Of a DNA stretch of 64,000 nt, positions 39,300-48,864 are shown piece by piece; the first letter of the stretch is position 1; each line of letters opens with the position of its first letter. A program made the position numbers and the translations under genes. Source of the stretch: Farysia itapuensis (Eukaryota > Basidiomycota > Ustilaginomycetes > Ustilaginales > Ustilaginaceae); contig JALBYC010000034.1 in NCBI GenBank assembly GCA_023212645.1, positions 53,646-117,645 on the forward strand. The letters are read 5' to 3'. The notes beneath the pieces are model-generated. The model did not search any database. It was not told the origin of the DNA and saw nothing but the letters and a program-made list of their open reading frames with translations.

Positions 39300-42200
39300 T
39301 TAGCGTGGCTGGGTGGCGCGTGTGACGTCTGGTCCGACGCGGCGTTTGCGTTTCTTGAGCGCTTCACGGTGGCGTTTCTTGATCTGGGACGTGAGACTTG
39401 CCTGATGCTTGTGCCATGCATCTAGAATTTCAGCTTCCGATTTTGGCGCAGTGTTGGCCAGGGGATGTTTTGGCGCGTTTAGGAAGAAGAACCCACTGGG
39501 TGTGGCGGGGGTAGTCGCAGCTGAGGTTGTAGTAGCGGTGGCGGAGGCGGCGTGGGGGTTGAGCATGGCAGCTCGGGAAGGATGGAGACCTGCGAACGAC
39601 GTTACTGCCGGCGCGTCTTGCGCTACAGCTTGGTCTTCTTCCATGGGATCGACTTCGAGCTCGAGCTCAAGCCCGAGCGCGTCCATGATGGAGAACCCTT
39701 TCTTCCCACCCAGGCTTTGATCTTCGCCCCCCAAGCTGAAGGAGAACCCGTTCGTGTCCGCTGCGGCGGTGGATGCTTGTTGTGGCTGGAACATTGCTTT
39801 GAGCGACGAAAAAGCTACTGTGTTGCCTCCACCGGACTGCGCTTGCACAGTAGAAGTCGCAGGCTCGACGACGGGCGTGGGAGCAGACTCCATTTGCACG
39901 ATGCTCCGCGGTCCTGGGTCGAATCGAGGAATCAGCCTCGAATCAACCCCCTTCGTGCTGTCCTGTGCGCGTGCAGCGGCGGCCGCGTCAAACAGAAACG
40001 CCGCTCGACGAGAGGGCTTGGCAGTCTCCTCAACAACTGCGTCCTCCACTGGCGCTGGCTTTTGCTCGGGCGAAGGCTGCTCTTGCGGCGGAGGCGTTGG
40101 CAGCTCGGTCGTAGCAGGTGCGTCTTCCTCCTGCGCTTCTTCCTCTTGAGCTTCTTCCTCCTGAGCTTTTTCCTCCTGAGCTTCTTCCAATTCTCCGTCA
40201 TCGGCGACGATCTCACTATCGCTGCCGCTGCTTGAGCTCGATTCGTCCGTGGGAGCATGCGCCGCTAGACTGCTGTCATCCTGACTGGAACCGCTTTCAG
40301 CGCTTTCCTCGTCGCTAGTCGAAGCTCGCTGCTGCTCAGGTTCTGCAGACGAACGAGCCGACGGTGTAGCATCGCGTCCAGAACCGTCACTGTTGTTCGA
40401 TGAAGCCGCCTCGACGTCTTGCGGCAGTGGAGCATTCTCTGGCGACGAATTGCCGAACATTTGCGCAATGACCGCCAGAGTGGTCTGTCTCTCGCTCTCC
40501 TCGTCAATGACCGGCGCGCCACCGCGGCTGGCTAGAACTTCGTCGTATCCGTCGGAAAAGTACTCGGGGTCATTGTACTCTTCCGGGTCAAGCCCTGGGA
40601 CGAAGGTGCCTGTTGTAGCGGCACTGTGCTGATGGCGGGGTGCAGGCTGTGGAGTGACGCGACGAGGTGTAGCAGCGATGGGGAGGTCCGAGAACAGGTC
40701 GGAAGTCTCATTCCTGTGCACCTTTGCACTCGTCCGATTTGGCACGGGGAAGTCAGAGAACAGATCGTCAACCTCGCTACGTGCACCACTTTGCGACTGC
40801 GGAGGCTTAATGGGAAAGTCAGAGAAAAGGTCGTCACTGGGCGCGGCCGAATACCTGTCAAAGTCATCCATGTACACGTCATCGTCGTTGGGACGATCAT
40901 CGGTCTGCAAGGCGGGCACAGCGGCAACGACACGGACGGGCAATTTCGCCAGTTCCTCATGCAGCACAAGACCGTCTGCACCGACGTACTGCCAACGTAC
41001 CAGCCGGTGATCGGGCGCTTGTGATACCTCTTCGCTGTCATTGGGATCAATTTCTTGACACTGCCACTCGCCCGGTCCTAGAGCCTCGACATCGACAGTA
41101 TCGCTAAACAAATCTGCGAAGTGCTCGCTCGAGAGATGCACCGCGCCGTAGCGCGTGGGGTCGATGGTGATCCTATGAGCTTTTGTAGGCGGACGAGAGG
41201 CGAGACGCCGCAATTTCTGCCTTGAAGCTTCTGAGCCAGATGGAGATGCTAGAGGCTGTGGTTTTGGCAGAGGATGGTCAGGTCGAAGGCGGAGGGGTCG
41301 CAAAAGGTACCCCTCCGGACTCTTTTTCCAGCCCCAGGCAAAACCTTGTTCGAGATGATGTTGAGTGATGGGCTCGGAGAGGTGGGGTGATTCCAGCGCC
41401 GATCCGGGTGGGAGACGCTTGCGTTTGAGTTTTGCGCGATGCTCACGTTCTAGCTGGATGCGCTTCTCTGCCTCTTGCTGCTGTTCTTTTGCCCAGCGAT
41501 GGTCGAAGTCGGGTTTGGCCTCACCAATGCGCAACTTGGCACCCTTCCACATCGAGCCACTGAGCAGATTCATACAGCGGCGAGTTTGCGATTCTGTCGC
41601 ACGAAGGGTGAGGTAGGCAAAGGGACGCAACTGACCGACAGCATCGTGCTTGCCAAACCCGTCCAGAGCGACCACTGTGCCAAAAGTGGAAAAGCGCTGG
41701 CTTATTTCCGCTTGCGTGAAGGCGGACGTGAAGCCAGAGACGATGAGCCGCCTCTCTTGGAGCTGCTGCTGTGACGAGCCATTTTCTTCTTGGTATGAAT
41801 GATTTGCTTCTTTGCCTTTGCCTGTAGATGGAGAAAAGCAAGGGTCAGCCAGGTTAGCCCCCGTGGATACAGAGGGTAGAGGGGTGATGAGACTCGCATT
41901 GGCTTTAGCTTTGTTTACGCGTCTAGACGAGGGTGGGAGGGCCTCTACTTTGGTGGAAGACGCACCGTCGGTTTTAGCAGTATCCTCTTTGCGAGGCTCG
42001 GCATCTGCCTTTGGTCTTGTTACTGTTGGGGCAGAAGTAGCCTGCGCAAAAGCAGCTTCTTCCGGATCAAATGTTTCGACCGTGACGTGAGTATGATGTT
42101 GATCCGAGTCGTATTCTTCTTCTTGTGGTGCAGCTTCGTCTTCATCGACGTCGTTGGCCTCGAGATCAGATTCACCTTCGCCTTCGAGTCCGAAAGCTTT

Positions 42201-42470
42201 GCGCTCATTGCGAACGTTTTCTGCCGCTTGGTCACGTCGCGCTTTACGTGCTTCTTTGCGCTGAACAAGCAGCTCCTCCTTTGCTTTCTTTGCAAGGTGT
42301 TCACGTCCAGCCTCTTTGCGCTCTTGCTTTCGCTTGTGGAATCCAGTCAGGTACTCTGCCCGTGCCAATTCGTCAAACACAAGTTCGGGACCCTTGCCCT
42401 TTTTGCCCAACTTCTTCTTCTGTCCCCCACCTGCGCCCTTTGTGTGCTGGATGCCTGCTTGCTGCACCAT
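39300..42470 (-). CDS. NOP8: Nop8-like RRM protein, read through from RRP17
   Basis: One frame of 1,056 codons. Its first 184 codons are the RRP17 exon; the rest is Nop8-like. The RRM begins at about residue 245 (RRLIVSGFTSAFTQ, RNP1-like FAYLTLRA), followed by a conserved WGWKKSPEGYLLRPLR segment and a long acidic region with EEAQ repeats. The C-terminal AWHKHQASLTSQIKKRHREALKKRKRR matches the Nop8/NOL8 tail. No Met occurs in this frame between the RRP17 start and the RRM, so Nop8 must be made either as a fusion (97-nt intron retained, or an alternative CAG acceptor near 41768) or from an unseen upstream exon. Nop8 acts with Nip7 in nucleolar 60S assembly. Confidence 0.65.
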   Translation of the reverse strand: MVQQAGIQHTKGAGGGQKKKLGKKGKGPELVFDELARAEYLTGFHKRKQERKEAGREHLAKKAKEELLVQRKEARKARRDQAAENVRNERKAFGLEGEGESDLEANDVDEDEAAPQEEEYDSDQHHTHVTVETFDPEEAAFAQATSAPTVTRPKADAEPRKEDTAKTDGASSTKVEALPPSSRRVNKAKANASLITPLPSVSTGANLADPCFSPSTGKGKEANHSYQEENGSSQQQLQERRLIVSGFTSAFTQAEISQRFSTFGTVVALDGFGKHDAVGQLRPFAYLTLRATESQTRRCMNLLSGSMWKGAKLRIGEAKPDFDHRWAKEQQQEAEKRIQLEREHRAKLKRKRLPPGSALESPHLSEPITQHHLEQGFAWGWKKSPEGYLLRPLRLRPDHPLPKPQPLASPSGSEASRQKLRRLASRPPTKAHRITIDPTRYGAVHLSSEHFADLFSDTVDVEALGPGEWQCQEIDPNDSEEVSQAPDHRLVRWQYVGADGLVLHEELAKLPVRVVAAVPALQTDDRPNDDDVYMDDFDRYSAAPSDDLFSDFPIKPPQSQSGARSEVDDLFSDFPVPNRTSAKVHRNETSDLFSDLPIAATPRRVTPQPAPRHQHSAATTGTFVPGLDPEEYNDPEYFSDGYDEVLASRGGAPVIDEESERQTTLAVIAQMFGNSSPENAPLPQDVEAASSNNSDGSGRDATPSARSSAEPEQQRASTSDEESAESGSSQDDSSLAAHAPTDESSSSSGSDSEIVADDGELEEAQEEKAQEEEAQEEEAQEEDAPATTELPTPPPQEQPSPEQKPAPVEDAVVEETAKPSRRAAFLFDAAAAARAQDSTKGVDSRLIPRFDPGPRSIVQMESAPTPVVEPATSTVQAQSGGGNTVAFSSLKAMFQPQQASTAAADTNGFSFSLGGEDQSLGGKKGFSIMDALGLELELEVDPMEEDQAVAQDAPAVTSFAGLHPSRAAMLNPHAASATATTTSAATTPATPSGFFFLNAPKHPLANTAPKSEAEILDAWHKHQASLTSQIKKRHREALKKRKRRVGPDVTRATQPR
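40123..40188. repeat. 15-bp tandem repeat coding acidic EEAQE units
   Basis: Four to five imperfect copies of a 15-bp unit (like ttcctcctgagcttc) in the Nop8-like gene; each adds an EEAQE-type block. Confidence 0.8.
41702..42470 (-). CDS. RRP17: rRNA processing protein Rrp17 (Nop25/NOL12 family)
   Basis: 223 residues if spliced: exon 1 at 41919-42470, exon 2 at 41702-41821, with a 97-nt intron (donor GTAAAC, GCTAAC branch-like site, pyrimidine-rich CTACAG acceptor). Exon 1 has LVFDELARAEYLTGFHKRKQERK, the Nop25/Rrp17 signature. Spliced exon 2 gives a basic KAKKQIIHTKKK...SRKRK end, as expected for this family. Rrp17/NOL12 is a 5'-3' exonuclease-linked factor for 5.8S/25S end formation. Exon 2 overlaps, in another frame, the start of the RRM of the Nop8-like coding sequence. 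Confidence 0.75.
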
Positions 42471-42684
42471 TTTGCTGTATGGGGTTGGTGGTAGACAGGC
42501 GAATCACAGTTGGCAAGAAGAAAATACAGTCGGCAAGAAGAAAAAAAAACCCACAAAAAAGTTGCTCGCAAGATTGCCGTACAGAAAAATGAAATTCTTT
42601 TTAAAACGCCCGACTGTCAGATTGCAATTATGCGCTCAGCGCGCCGCGCGCCATATCGTTATGACTTGTGAGGTCACGGTGCTG

Positions 42685-44271
42685 CTACGAGGTGAGCTTG
42701 AAGCTGGAACTGACGCCCTGATAGTCGATAAAGTTGTCAGTGGAGCTGGCGTCTCTGCGAACAATAGCCTCGACGATGAATCTCCCTCTGGTCTGCTCCA
42801 CTGGCGGGAGTGTGCACGCGTCGTGTGACAGGGATCGAGCTGCGCGCTCGGACAGGACGCCAAAGTCAGCCATGACGTTCTCGTAGCCCGAGTATGCGCC
42901 CTGATTGGGTATTGCAACGGCACAGGCACCCGATTCAGCAGCCGATATCAACGGTGCGGGAGAGGAGGACAAGAGAGATTCGGAAGAAGAGGAAGAGGAT
43001 GCTGAGCCGGACAAGGGTGGAGCGTCATCTGGCTGCGCTTGTAGATGTGTCTTGCGTGCTCTGGCTTTGGCCCTCGCTGTCTTGGGCTGAATTGAGTCGG
43101 CGACCCAGATCATCTTGTCCATAGTAGACTTTGTGTGGTCAGACTCGTCCTGCTTTAATTCAAGATCGGCTTCGGCCGCAGCACGCAGGATGCGCTTCTC
43201 CTCTTTGGACGGTAAGTAGACGATAGCGGATTGATCCTTGCCAGCAAGAACATCACGCTTGAGTTTGCCGCCACTGCGTGCGTCATTGGCCGCGCTCTTT
43301 TCCTGTCTGCGTTGAGCTTGAACTTCGAGGTCTTTGTGCGAAAGGCTGAGGGTAGTCACGGGCTCGCAAAACGCCACCTCTGATGGTGTAGCAATTGGCG
43401 CGAAGGTTGCCAAGTGCTGCGGAAGCACGTTGAACCTGTAAAGATCCGAAGAGGAAGAATGAGGCACGAGGTACTGCCGGGCCTCTGCCTCGTCGAGCGC
43501 CCTGAGGCTGAGTTCGGACTCGTGCGGGGTTTGCTCGAGCGAGAGGACTCGCTGCACCTCGCACCTTGCGCCAACTTCGGCAGCCATAAGACTTAGCAGC
43601 TTGAGTGAGTCCTTCATAGAGTCTGGGTCCAGTCCGATCAAAGTGCCATCGTCTAGCACACCGATTTCGTAAACGGCAAGGCCTCCACCTTCGAGAAGTC
43701 GCCACTTGAGCTGGGTCACGAGGCGGTCAAATCGCTCGCGACTGGGAGGCAGAATCTTGAGCTTGTACTCGAGGTTGCCCTTCTGGTCCACCTCGGGTGC
43801 GATGGGCCCGAAGGAAGGTGAAGCATTTGCGGTTGTGTGAGTAGATCTCGCGCGCGTAGCTATGACGCGATCGCGTCCTATCCCTGTCAAAGGTGAAGCA
43901 GAGTGCACTGATGGTCGTCTGAAGGCAGGTGGAGCAGAATGCGTGCCCTCAGACGGCCTGCGATGGTCGAAGGGAATGTCCGAAATCTGCTCGTCGATGC
44001 TGACCTCGGTGTCGAGCGAGAAGAAACCGTCGGCCTCCTCGCTAACATCGCTATGCGCATCGTCGTCCACCTCGATAGCCAACGTGCTATACTGGTCAAT
44101 CAATACATCCAGAGGCGGCAGATCCGATTTGGTGGACGATGGCGCGTATCGATGGTGCTGTGGTGGCGTGGCTGGTGCTGTGCTCGAGGCACTGGTCGAT
44201 GCTGAGCTCGAAAGGCGGATCGTCCAAGGCGACGGTATGCGCGGATCGTGGGAAATAGTCTCGCCAAACAT
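42685..44271 (-). CDS. GTPBP1/2 N-terminal-like protein without a G domain
   Basis: 528 residues, intronless. A Ser/Pro-rich N-terminus is followed at about 165-250 by EYKLKILPPSRERFDRLVTQLKWRLLEGGGLAVYEIGVLDDGTLIGL, closely resembling the region that precedes the GTPase domain in GTPBP1/GTPBP2. No G1 (GxxxxGKS), G3 or G4 motif follows, so the protein cannot be a GTPase as read. The rest contains Lys-rich and Ala-rich segments and ends in RGRFIVEAIVRRDASSTDNFIDY. Such N-terminal-only proteins seem to be fungal; their function is unknown to me. Alternatively the G domain could be in a distant exon, but nothing in this window fits. Confidence 0.6.
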   Translation of the reverse strand: MFGETISHDPRIPSPWTIRLSSSASTSASSTAPATPPQHHRYAPSSTKSDLPPLDVLIDQYSTLAIEVDDDAHSDVSEEADGFFSLDTEVSIDEQISDIPFDHRRPSEGTHSAPPAFRRPSVHSASPLTGIGRDRVIATRARSTHTTANASPSFGPIAPEVDQKGNLEYKLKILPPSRERFDRLVTQLKWRLLEGGGLAVYEIGVLDDGTLIGLDPDSMKDSLKLLSLMAAEVGARCEVQRVLSLEQTPHESELSLRALDEAEARQYLVPHSSSSDLYRFNVLPQHLATFAPIATPSEVAFCEPVTTLSLSHKDLEVQAQRRQEKSAANDARSGGKLKRDVLAGKDQSAIVYLPSKEEKRILRAAAEADLELKQDESDHTKSTMDKMIWVADSIQPKTARAKARARKTHLQAQPDDAPPLSGSASSSSSSESLLSSSPAPLISAAESGACAVAIPNQGAYSGYENVMADFGVLSERAARSLSHDACTLPPVEQTRGRFIVEAIVRRDASSTDNFIDYQGVSSSFKLTS

Positions 44272-44656
44272 GCTTTGGCTTCAGCGCAGTGTGAGAATTG
44301 TTCAGGTGATGATACGGGGGCGTAGGGCTGCTATCCTATCGATCATTGCGTGTGATGCGGTCGGGTGAGCCGATAGATGTGACTGTGCTAACGTTAACTA
44401 GCACCAAGCGTCAAGCAGCGAGCAGCTCGTGACTCGGATCGGAGTGGCGGAGTGGAGCCGAAAATCCTGTTAGACTGCCCTAGCGTTTATTTTCGGGAAA
44501 TTCGGGAGCCACGCGGCTGTGCGTTTGGGTGAGTGAGGGTGTACAAGTCGTACAAAGTGGCTCGGATCAACCTTCGTCATCGTCATCAGCACCACCAACT
44601 CTGCTTTTCCTTTTCCCCCTTGTTCGCCCACCTTCTGCAACCCAAGTATTGACAGA
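44272..44656. promoter_or_regulatory. Divergent promoter, GTPBP-like/POM33
   Basis: 385 bp between the two starts. No gene was recognised in it. The POM33 start is followed at once by an intron. Confidence 0.5.
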
Positions 44657-45621
44657 ATGGTAAGCTCTGCTGATTCAAGTGACTGCTGTCGAACAGCTCC
44701 GCTGACCTTTTGCTTCTCAATCGACGCTTTGCTTATCTCTAGGCTCGGCCAGCAGCTTCCACACCGCACCTGATCTGGGCCGCGGGCCACTTTCTCTGCT
44801 TCTTTGCAGGTCTGCGGTACCTGGCTGGCACTGTCATGTTTGCCACGGCATCTGGTGGACTGACACGATGGTACACGGCAACCTACCTCGGCGCCATCAT
44901 CTCGTACTGCGTTGTGGTGTACAAGTCGTTTGGCGTTCCTCAGCTCAACAAACCTTACATTCAGCGCGCACTGATGGACGAAAACGTGCAATATCTCTTT
45001 CTCGCCATCTACTGGTTCATGAGCAAGCCCATCTTTGTCACTCTGATTCCCTTTGTCACCTTCTCGCTCTTCCACGTGCTCACCTTTTTCCGCACGACCG
45101 TGCTTCCCATGGTCTTTCCCTCGGCGTCTCCTGCCCCGGGCGCAAGTCAGACTGGTTCAGCACCGGCAGCACAACCAGCATCGGGCCCCGCCAAGCTCGC
45201 TAAATTCGTCCAGTCTTGGGTCAAGGCGAACTACGACCCTGCCATGCGCTTTGTCGCCTACGCAGAGGTCGCCATCTTCCTCCGCGTCCTCTTGGGCGCA
45301 ATCGCCTTCAGAAACTCGCTCATGGCTCCCCTGTTTTACGCTCACTTCTTGCGTCTTCGTTTCTACATGAGCTCGTTTACACGCGCTGCTTTCCAGCATG
45401 TCAAGTCGGTGCTTGACGGGTATACCCAGCACCAGTCCTGCCCACCCGTCGTGCGAAAGGCGTATCTCACCTTGACCGATCTGATCTCGAGATACGCTTC
45501 CTCTGTGCTGTCGGTACAAAACCAGGGCAGTACCGCACCCGCCACAGCACAGGGCAGCTCCTCCACAGCAGCACCGCCTGCAACCGGAACATCGGGCTCA
45601 ACAGCAGCAGCAGCACGATAG
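44657..45621 (+). CDS. POM33: Nuclear pore/ER protein Pom33 (TMEM33 family)
   Basis: 293 residues from two exons: 44657-44659 (the ATG only) and 44743-45621, with an 83-nt intron (GTAAGC...CTCTAG). Spliced, the protein begins MARPAASTPHLIWAAGHFLCFFAG, which gives the first membrane helix and fits the family. Further helices occur near 55-72, 100-125 and 185-210; the Ala/Gln/Thr-rich tail is probably disordered. Pom33/Per33 (S. pombe Tts1, human TMEM33) localises to the nuclear envelope and ER and shapes membranes at nuclear pores. A start at the later Met 44836 would delete the first helix, which is why the ATG-only exon is preferred. Confidence 0.85.
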
Positions 45622-45792
45622 ATGCAACCCCCGCCCGCGCAGTAGCCTGTGTACATACCGCCGCTCCTTCTTCGCACTCACACCCAAAATTTTATCCCAC
45701 CACTGACCCTCCACCTTCACTCCTGTAGCTCTCACAGATAACGTGTAAATGTCTTTTCTGTACGTTCTGTGCTGTATGGTTGTGTGTGTATG

Positions 45793-48669
45793 CTAGACGG
45801 AGGGGGTAGCGTTCCATGCCTCGTTGAGAGTGTGAAACGCGGCGCTGGCGAGCATTTGATGGTGTGTGTTGGCCGAACGTAGTTTGTCCGGGTGTAACTT
45901 GGTGATAGCGCGCGTGTAGGATTTCTTGAGACCCTTGGGGTCCAAGATTTGGTGCAGGCCGACTTGTTGCCACCCAAGCTCGGGCGGTAGGATGGTGTGG
46001 AGGGAGGAGAGCAGTGCGCGCAGGTTGGTCTCTTTGCCGCTCTTCCAGGCTTCAATAGCGCCGTCGACGGAGTCTTTGAGCTCAAACCGCTGCGTGTCTT
46101 CTGCCTGTTGCTTCTCCAACGTCACTTTGTACGCAGCAGTCAGCGGGGCTGAGGTGGTCGAAGCTGTGGGGGCTGTGCGTCTGATGGGCGCACGTTTGGG
46201 CGGAGGAGGCTCGCGCTTCGTTCCTCCACTAAGCATTCGTTCGCATCGAATCGTCCCCTCGCGTGCAAACTTGAGATGGTTCGTACCCGTTCGTGCCCCT
46301 GAGCCCTCTTCTTTCTCGAACCGCTCCAGGACTGTCCAATCTGCGCTGGCGTTGGCCCACTTTTCCGTCGCTTCGTACGCCTGTGCGCGTCGAAGCAAAG
46401 TTTTTGCATACGTCTCGCGCAGATTCACACTCTCTCGCAGCTCTGCAGGCAGGGAATCAGCGCTTTCGCGCAAGGGGCGGTATATTTCCTCGACGCCAGG
46501 GCTCGACTGCCCGCGGTGGAAGGGCGCTAGGATGATTCGTAGAGCAGCGTTGCAGTCGGCAATCGCGCCTGCTGCGTCGCCGTTCTTGGAACGCGTGTTG
46601 GCACGGTTACTCAGCAGAGGCAGAAGTCGGACGCTCGCCGTCTCCACCGCGCCCCCATCTCCAGTTGCGCAGTACGACGATGCAAAGTCCGGCATCAGCG
46701 CCTCGATGCCCTTACTGTAGCGTGTTTCGGCCTGGTCGTATGCGCCACGACGGAAATGCTCGTTTCCTTCGTCTTTCCACTTGCTGGCGGCTTGAACAGC
46801 AGAGCTGGCGACAGGAGGGTCTTTGCGCCGGACACCAGCCGCTTGTGGTGCTGCGGGTGTTTTTGAGGCCGCAGAGCTAGCGCCGCGCCGATTGGGAGAG
46901 GCGTAGGCAGGTTTGACTACACTGCCACTGCTGGATGTCGCTTTGAGCTTGTCAGATACAATTTGCGCGGCTTTTGCGACAGGTTGTCGCGGCGCAGGGC
47001 TTGCTGCTGGTTCTTGGTCCCACAGATCCACGCTGGCGGCGGGAGCGACACGTGCGGAGTTGTTCGGTCGGCCAACACGTGTCGCCGGCTCAGGGAGCTG
47101 TTCTTCATCGTCGGAATCCTTGAACCCGCTTTGCTCGGTCGTCGAGTTCGTCGTCGTCGTCGTGGCAGGCTCGTTGGCTAGTGCTTCAGCGTCGACCATC
47201 CATTTGGGTTTGCCTTCCCACTCGGTCTTGCGTGCGACTGCGCTGCTTGCGGGTGTAGCACCCCATCTGCGATTGCGGTGTCGCTCGCTTCCAGTATCGG
47301 ACGGGGTAGGGCTGCGTTCGTCTCCCGAAGCACGGTTCCGCTCGTCAAGCGCTTTTTGCGCTTGCGCTTTGGCTGATGACCAAAAGGCACTCGCCTTGCT
47401 GAGCACCGACACGCCGATCTCGGAAGCTTGAGCGTAGAGTTGATCCGCCTGTTGCTGCCACTCAGCGGCGGCGGGAGTACTACCGGCAGCAGGGCTTCGG
47501 TTGGCAGTGCGACTGTCGCCTGCAGCAGCAGCAGCACGACGGGGGTCTCGATTACGGCTACTGTGTTCGTGCTGTCTCCTATTCTTCATAGTATCCTGGT
47601 CGTCGTCCGAGTCGTGAAAGGAGGCGTCAGCACGACGTCTGCTGTGCTCTTGCTGCTGCAAGTGTCTAGCCAGCCGCTCATCGCTGATCGGATCCTGCTC
47701 ATTTGCATCAGCAGATCCGACGAGCAGCTCGAGTGCAGCGTCAACGTCGGCACCGGACTGTGTCTGTGCCAGTGCTTTGCGCGCCTGAGCCGGGGAAAAC
47801 CCCATTTCGACAATCTGACCGACAATGTGTGGCGGAGGGGAAGCGGTTCGACTTGCTGGTGCCCTGGCTTGCCGACTGAGTGCTGCCCGACTACCGCTCG
47901 CAGGAGACGGCACGCGTGAGCTAGCGGCAGAAGAAGTGGCTGTCGAGCTGGACAGTTTGGCCAACCTGGGATCGAGTAAGTGAGATGAACGCTGTTGTTC
48001 CACGACCGGCTTGGCTAGAGCACCCAAGATGTTTCCGTCGTCGTCGTCGTTTACGTCGATTACATCGGCGGTTGCGAGGTGGGAAGCGGTTGAAGAGGCA
48101 TCCTCGAAAGCGGTAAAGTCAAAAGGATCGCTGCTGTGAGACTTGGGGTTCCGTGACGACTTGCCGCTACCGTTCGAGGCAGCTTGAGGGAGACTGCTGA
48201 CAAAGGCGTCCAACTCCCAAGGGTCGGTAGAGGGCGCAGGCTTAGCAGCTTGTTGCCCAGTCTTTCCCGGTTGAATGGCGGGCGAGGACGTGCGAGATGC
48301 GGAAAGAGGGGTGAGAGCAGGAGATGGACCGGATGAGTTCCAGGAGGCCAAGTCGATCCCAGACCAGAGTGCGTCGTTTTGGCGCTTCTCCTCCTGCATG
48401 CGCTGCTGGGTCTTTCTCTGTGCTTCTGCGAGACTCACGCTCGCCTGCTGTTTTGAGGATGAGGGTGCAAAGAGGGATGCAAACGCGTCCGAGTTGTCAG
48501 AGGGCTTAGCACCAGTCTTGTTCACCGGTCGAGCAGCCGGCGCTGACTTGGTGGGAGATGCATAGTAGTTGGGACTGGAAGAGCTCGGCTGAGCATAGCG
48601 AGTCTGCGCTGCAGCATTGTGAGATGGCTGCGACGACTGCTGCCAGTCAATATCGAGCAGGTCGTCCAT
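45793..48669 (-). CDS. SWA2: Auxilin-like J protein (Swa2 type: UBA-TPR-J)
   Basis: 958 residues from MDDLLDIDWQ; the upstream Met is less likely. A long disordered N-terminus has short DxF-like and DLW-like clathrin/adaptor motifs (for example DPFDFTAF and DPWELDAF). A UBA domain (about 280-325) contains QIVEMGFSPAQARKAL. A TPR region (about 627-790) contains KDEGNEHFRRGAYDQAETRYS. The J domain is at the very end, with the essential HPD in KLHPDKL. The UBA-TPR-J order matches yeast Swa2/Aux1, which recruits Hsp70 to uncoat clathrin vesicles. It is convergent with POM33 and divergent from the HAD gene. Confidence 0.9.
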   Translation of the reverse strand: MDDLLDIDWQQSSQPSHNAAAQTRYAQPSSSSPNYYASPTKSAPAARPVNKTGAKPSDNSDAFASLFAPSSSKQQASVSLAEAQRKTQQRMQEEKRQNDALWSGIDLASWNSSGPSPALTPLSASRTSSPAIQPGKTGQQAAKPAPSTDPWELDAFVSSLPQAASNGSGKSSRNPKSHSSDPFDFTAFEDASSTASHLATADVIDVNDDDDGNILGALAKPVVEQQRSSHLLDPRLAKLSSSTATSSAASSRVPSPASGSRAALSRQARAPASRTASPPPHIVGQIVEMGFSPAQARKALAQTQSGADVDAALELLVGSADANEQDPISDERLARHLQQQEHSRRRADASFHDSDDDQDTMKNRRQHEHSSRNRDPRRAAAAAGDSRTANRSPAAGSTPAAAEWQQQADQLYAQASEIGVSVLSKASAFWSSAKAQAQKALDERNRASGDERSPTPSDTGSERHRNRRWGATPASSAVARKTEWEGKPKWMVDAEALANEPATTTTTNSTTEQSGFKDSDDEEQLPEPATRVGRPNNSARVAPAASVDLWDQEPAASPAPRQPVAKAAQIVSDKLKATSSSGSVVKPAYASPNRRGASSAASKTPAAPQAAGVRRKDPPVASSAVQAASKWKDEGNEHFRRGAYDQAETRYSKGIEALMPDFASSYCATGDGGAVETASVRLLPLLSNRANTRSKNGDAAGAIADCNAALRIILAPFHRGQSSPGVEEIYRPLRESADSLPAELRESVNLRETYAKTLLRRAQAYEATEKWANASADWTVLERFEKEEGSGARTGTNHLKFAREGTIRCERMLSGGTKREPPPPKRAPIRRTAPTASTTSAPLTAAYKVTLEKQQAEDTQRFELKDSVDGAIEAWKSGKETNLRALLSSLHTILPPELGWQQVGLHQILDPKGLKKSYTRAITKLHPDKLRSANTHHQMLASAAFHTLNEAWNATPSV

Positions 48670-48864
48670 GTTGTAGATGACAGAGGGAAGGAAGCAGCAA
48701 TCACAACGGTGAACGAGCGGTGTTGGTGTCCAACGTCGAACATCGAACAAACACCAACACTTGTTAAATCGACAAGTTAGATCCCCTCAGCCTAACACGG
48801 TTTCGGTCTTTTGTTGAATGCCGGTTCCGTGACCATTGCGAGACTGCCTACGCACAACGACATC

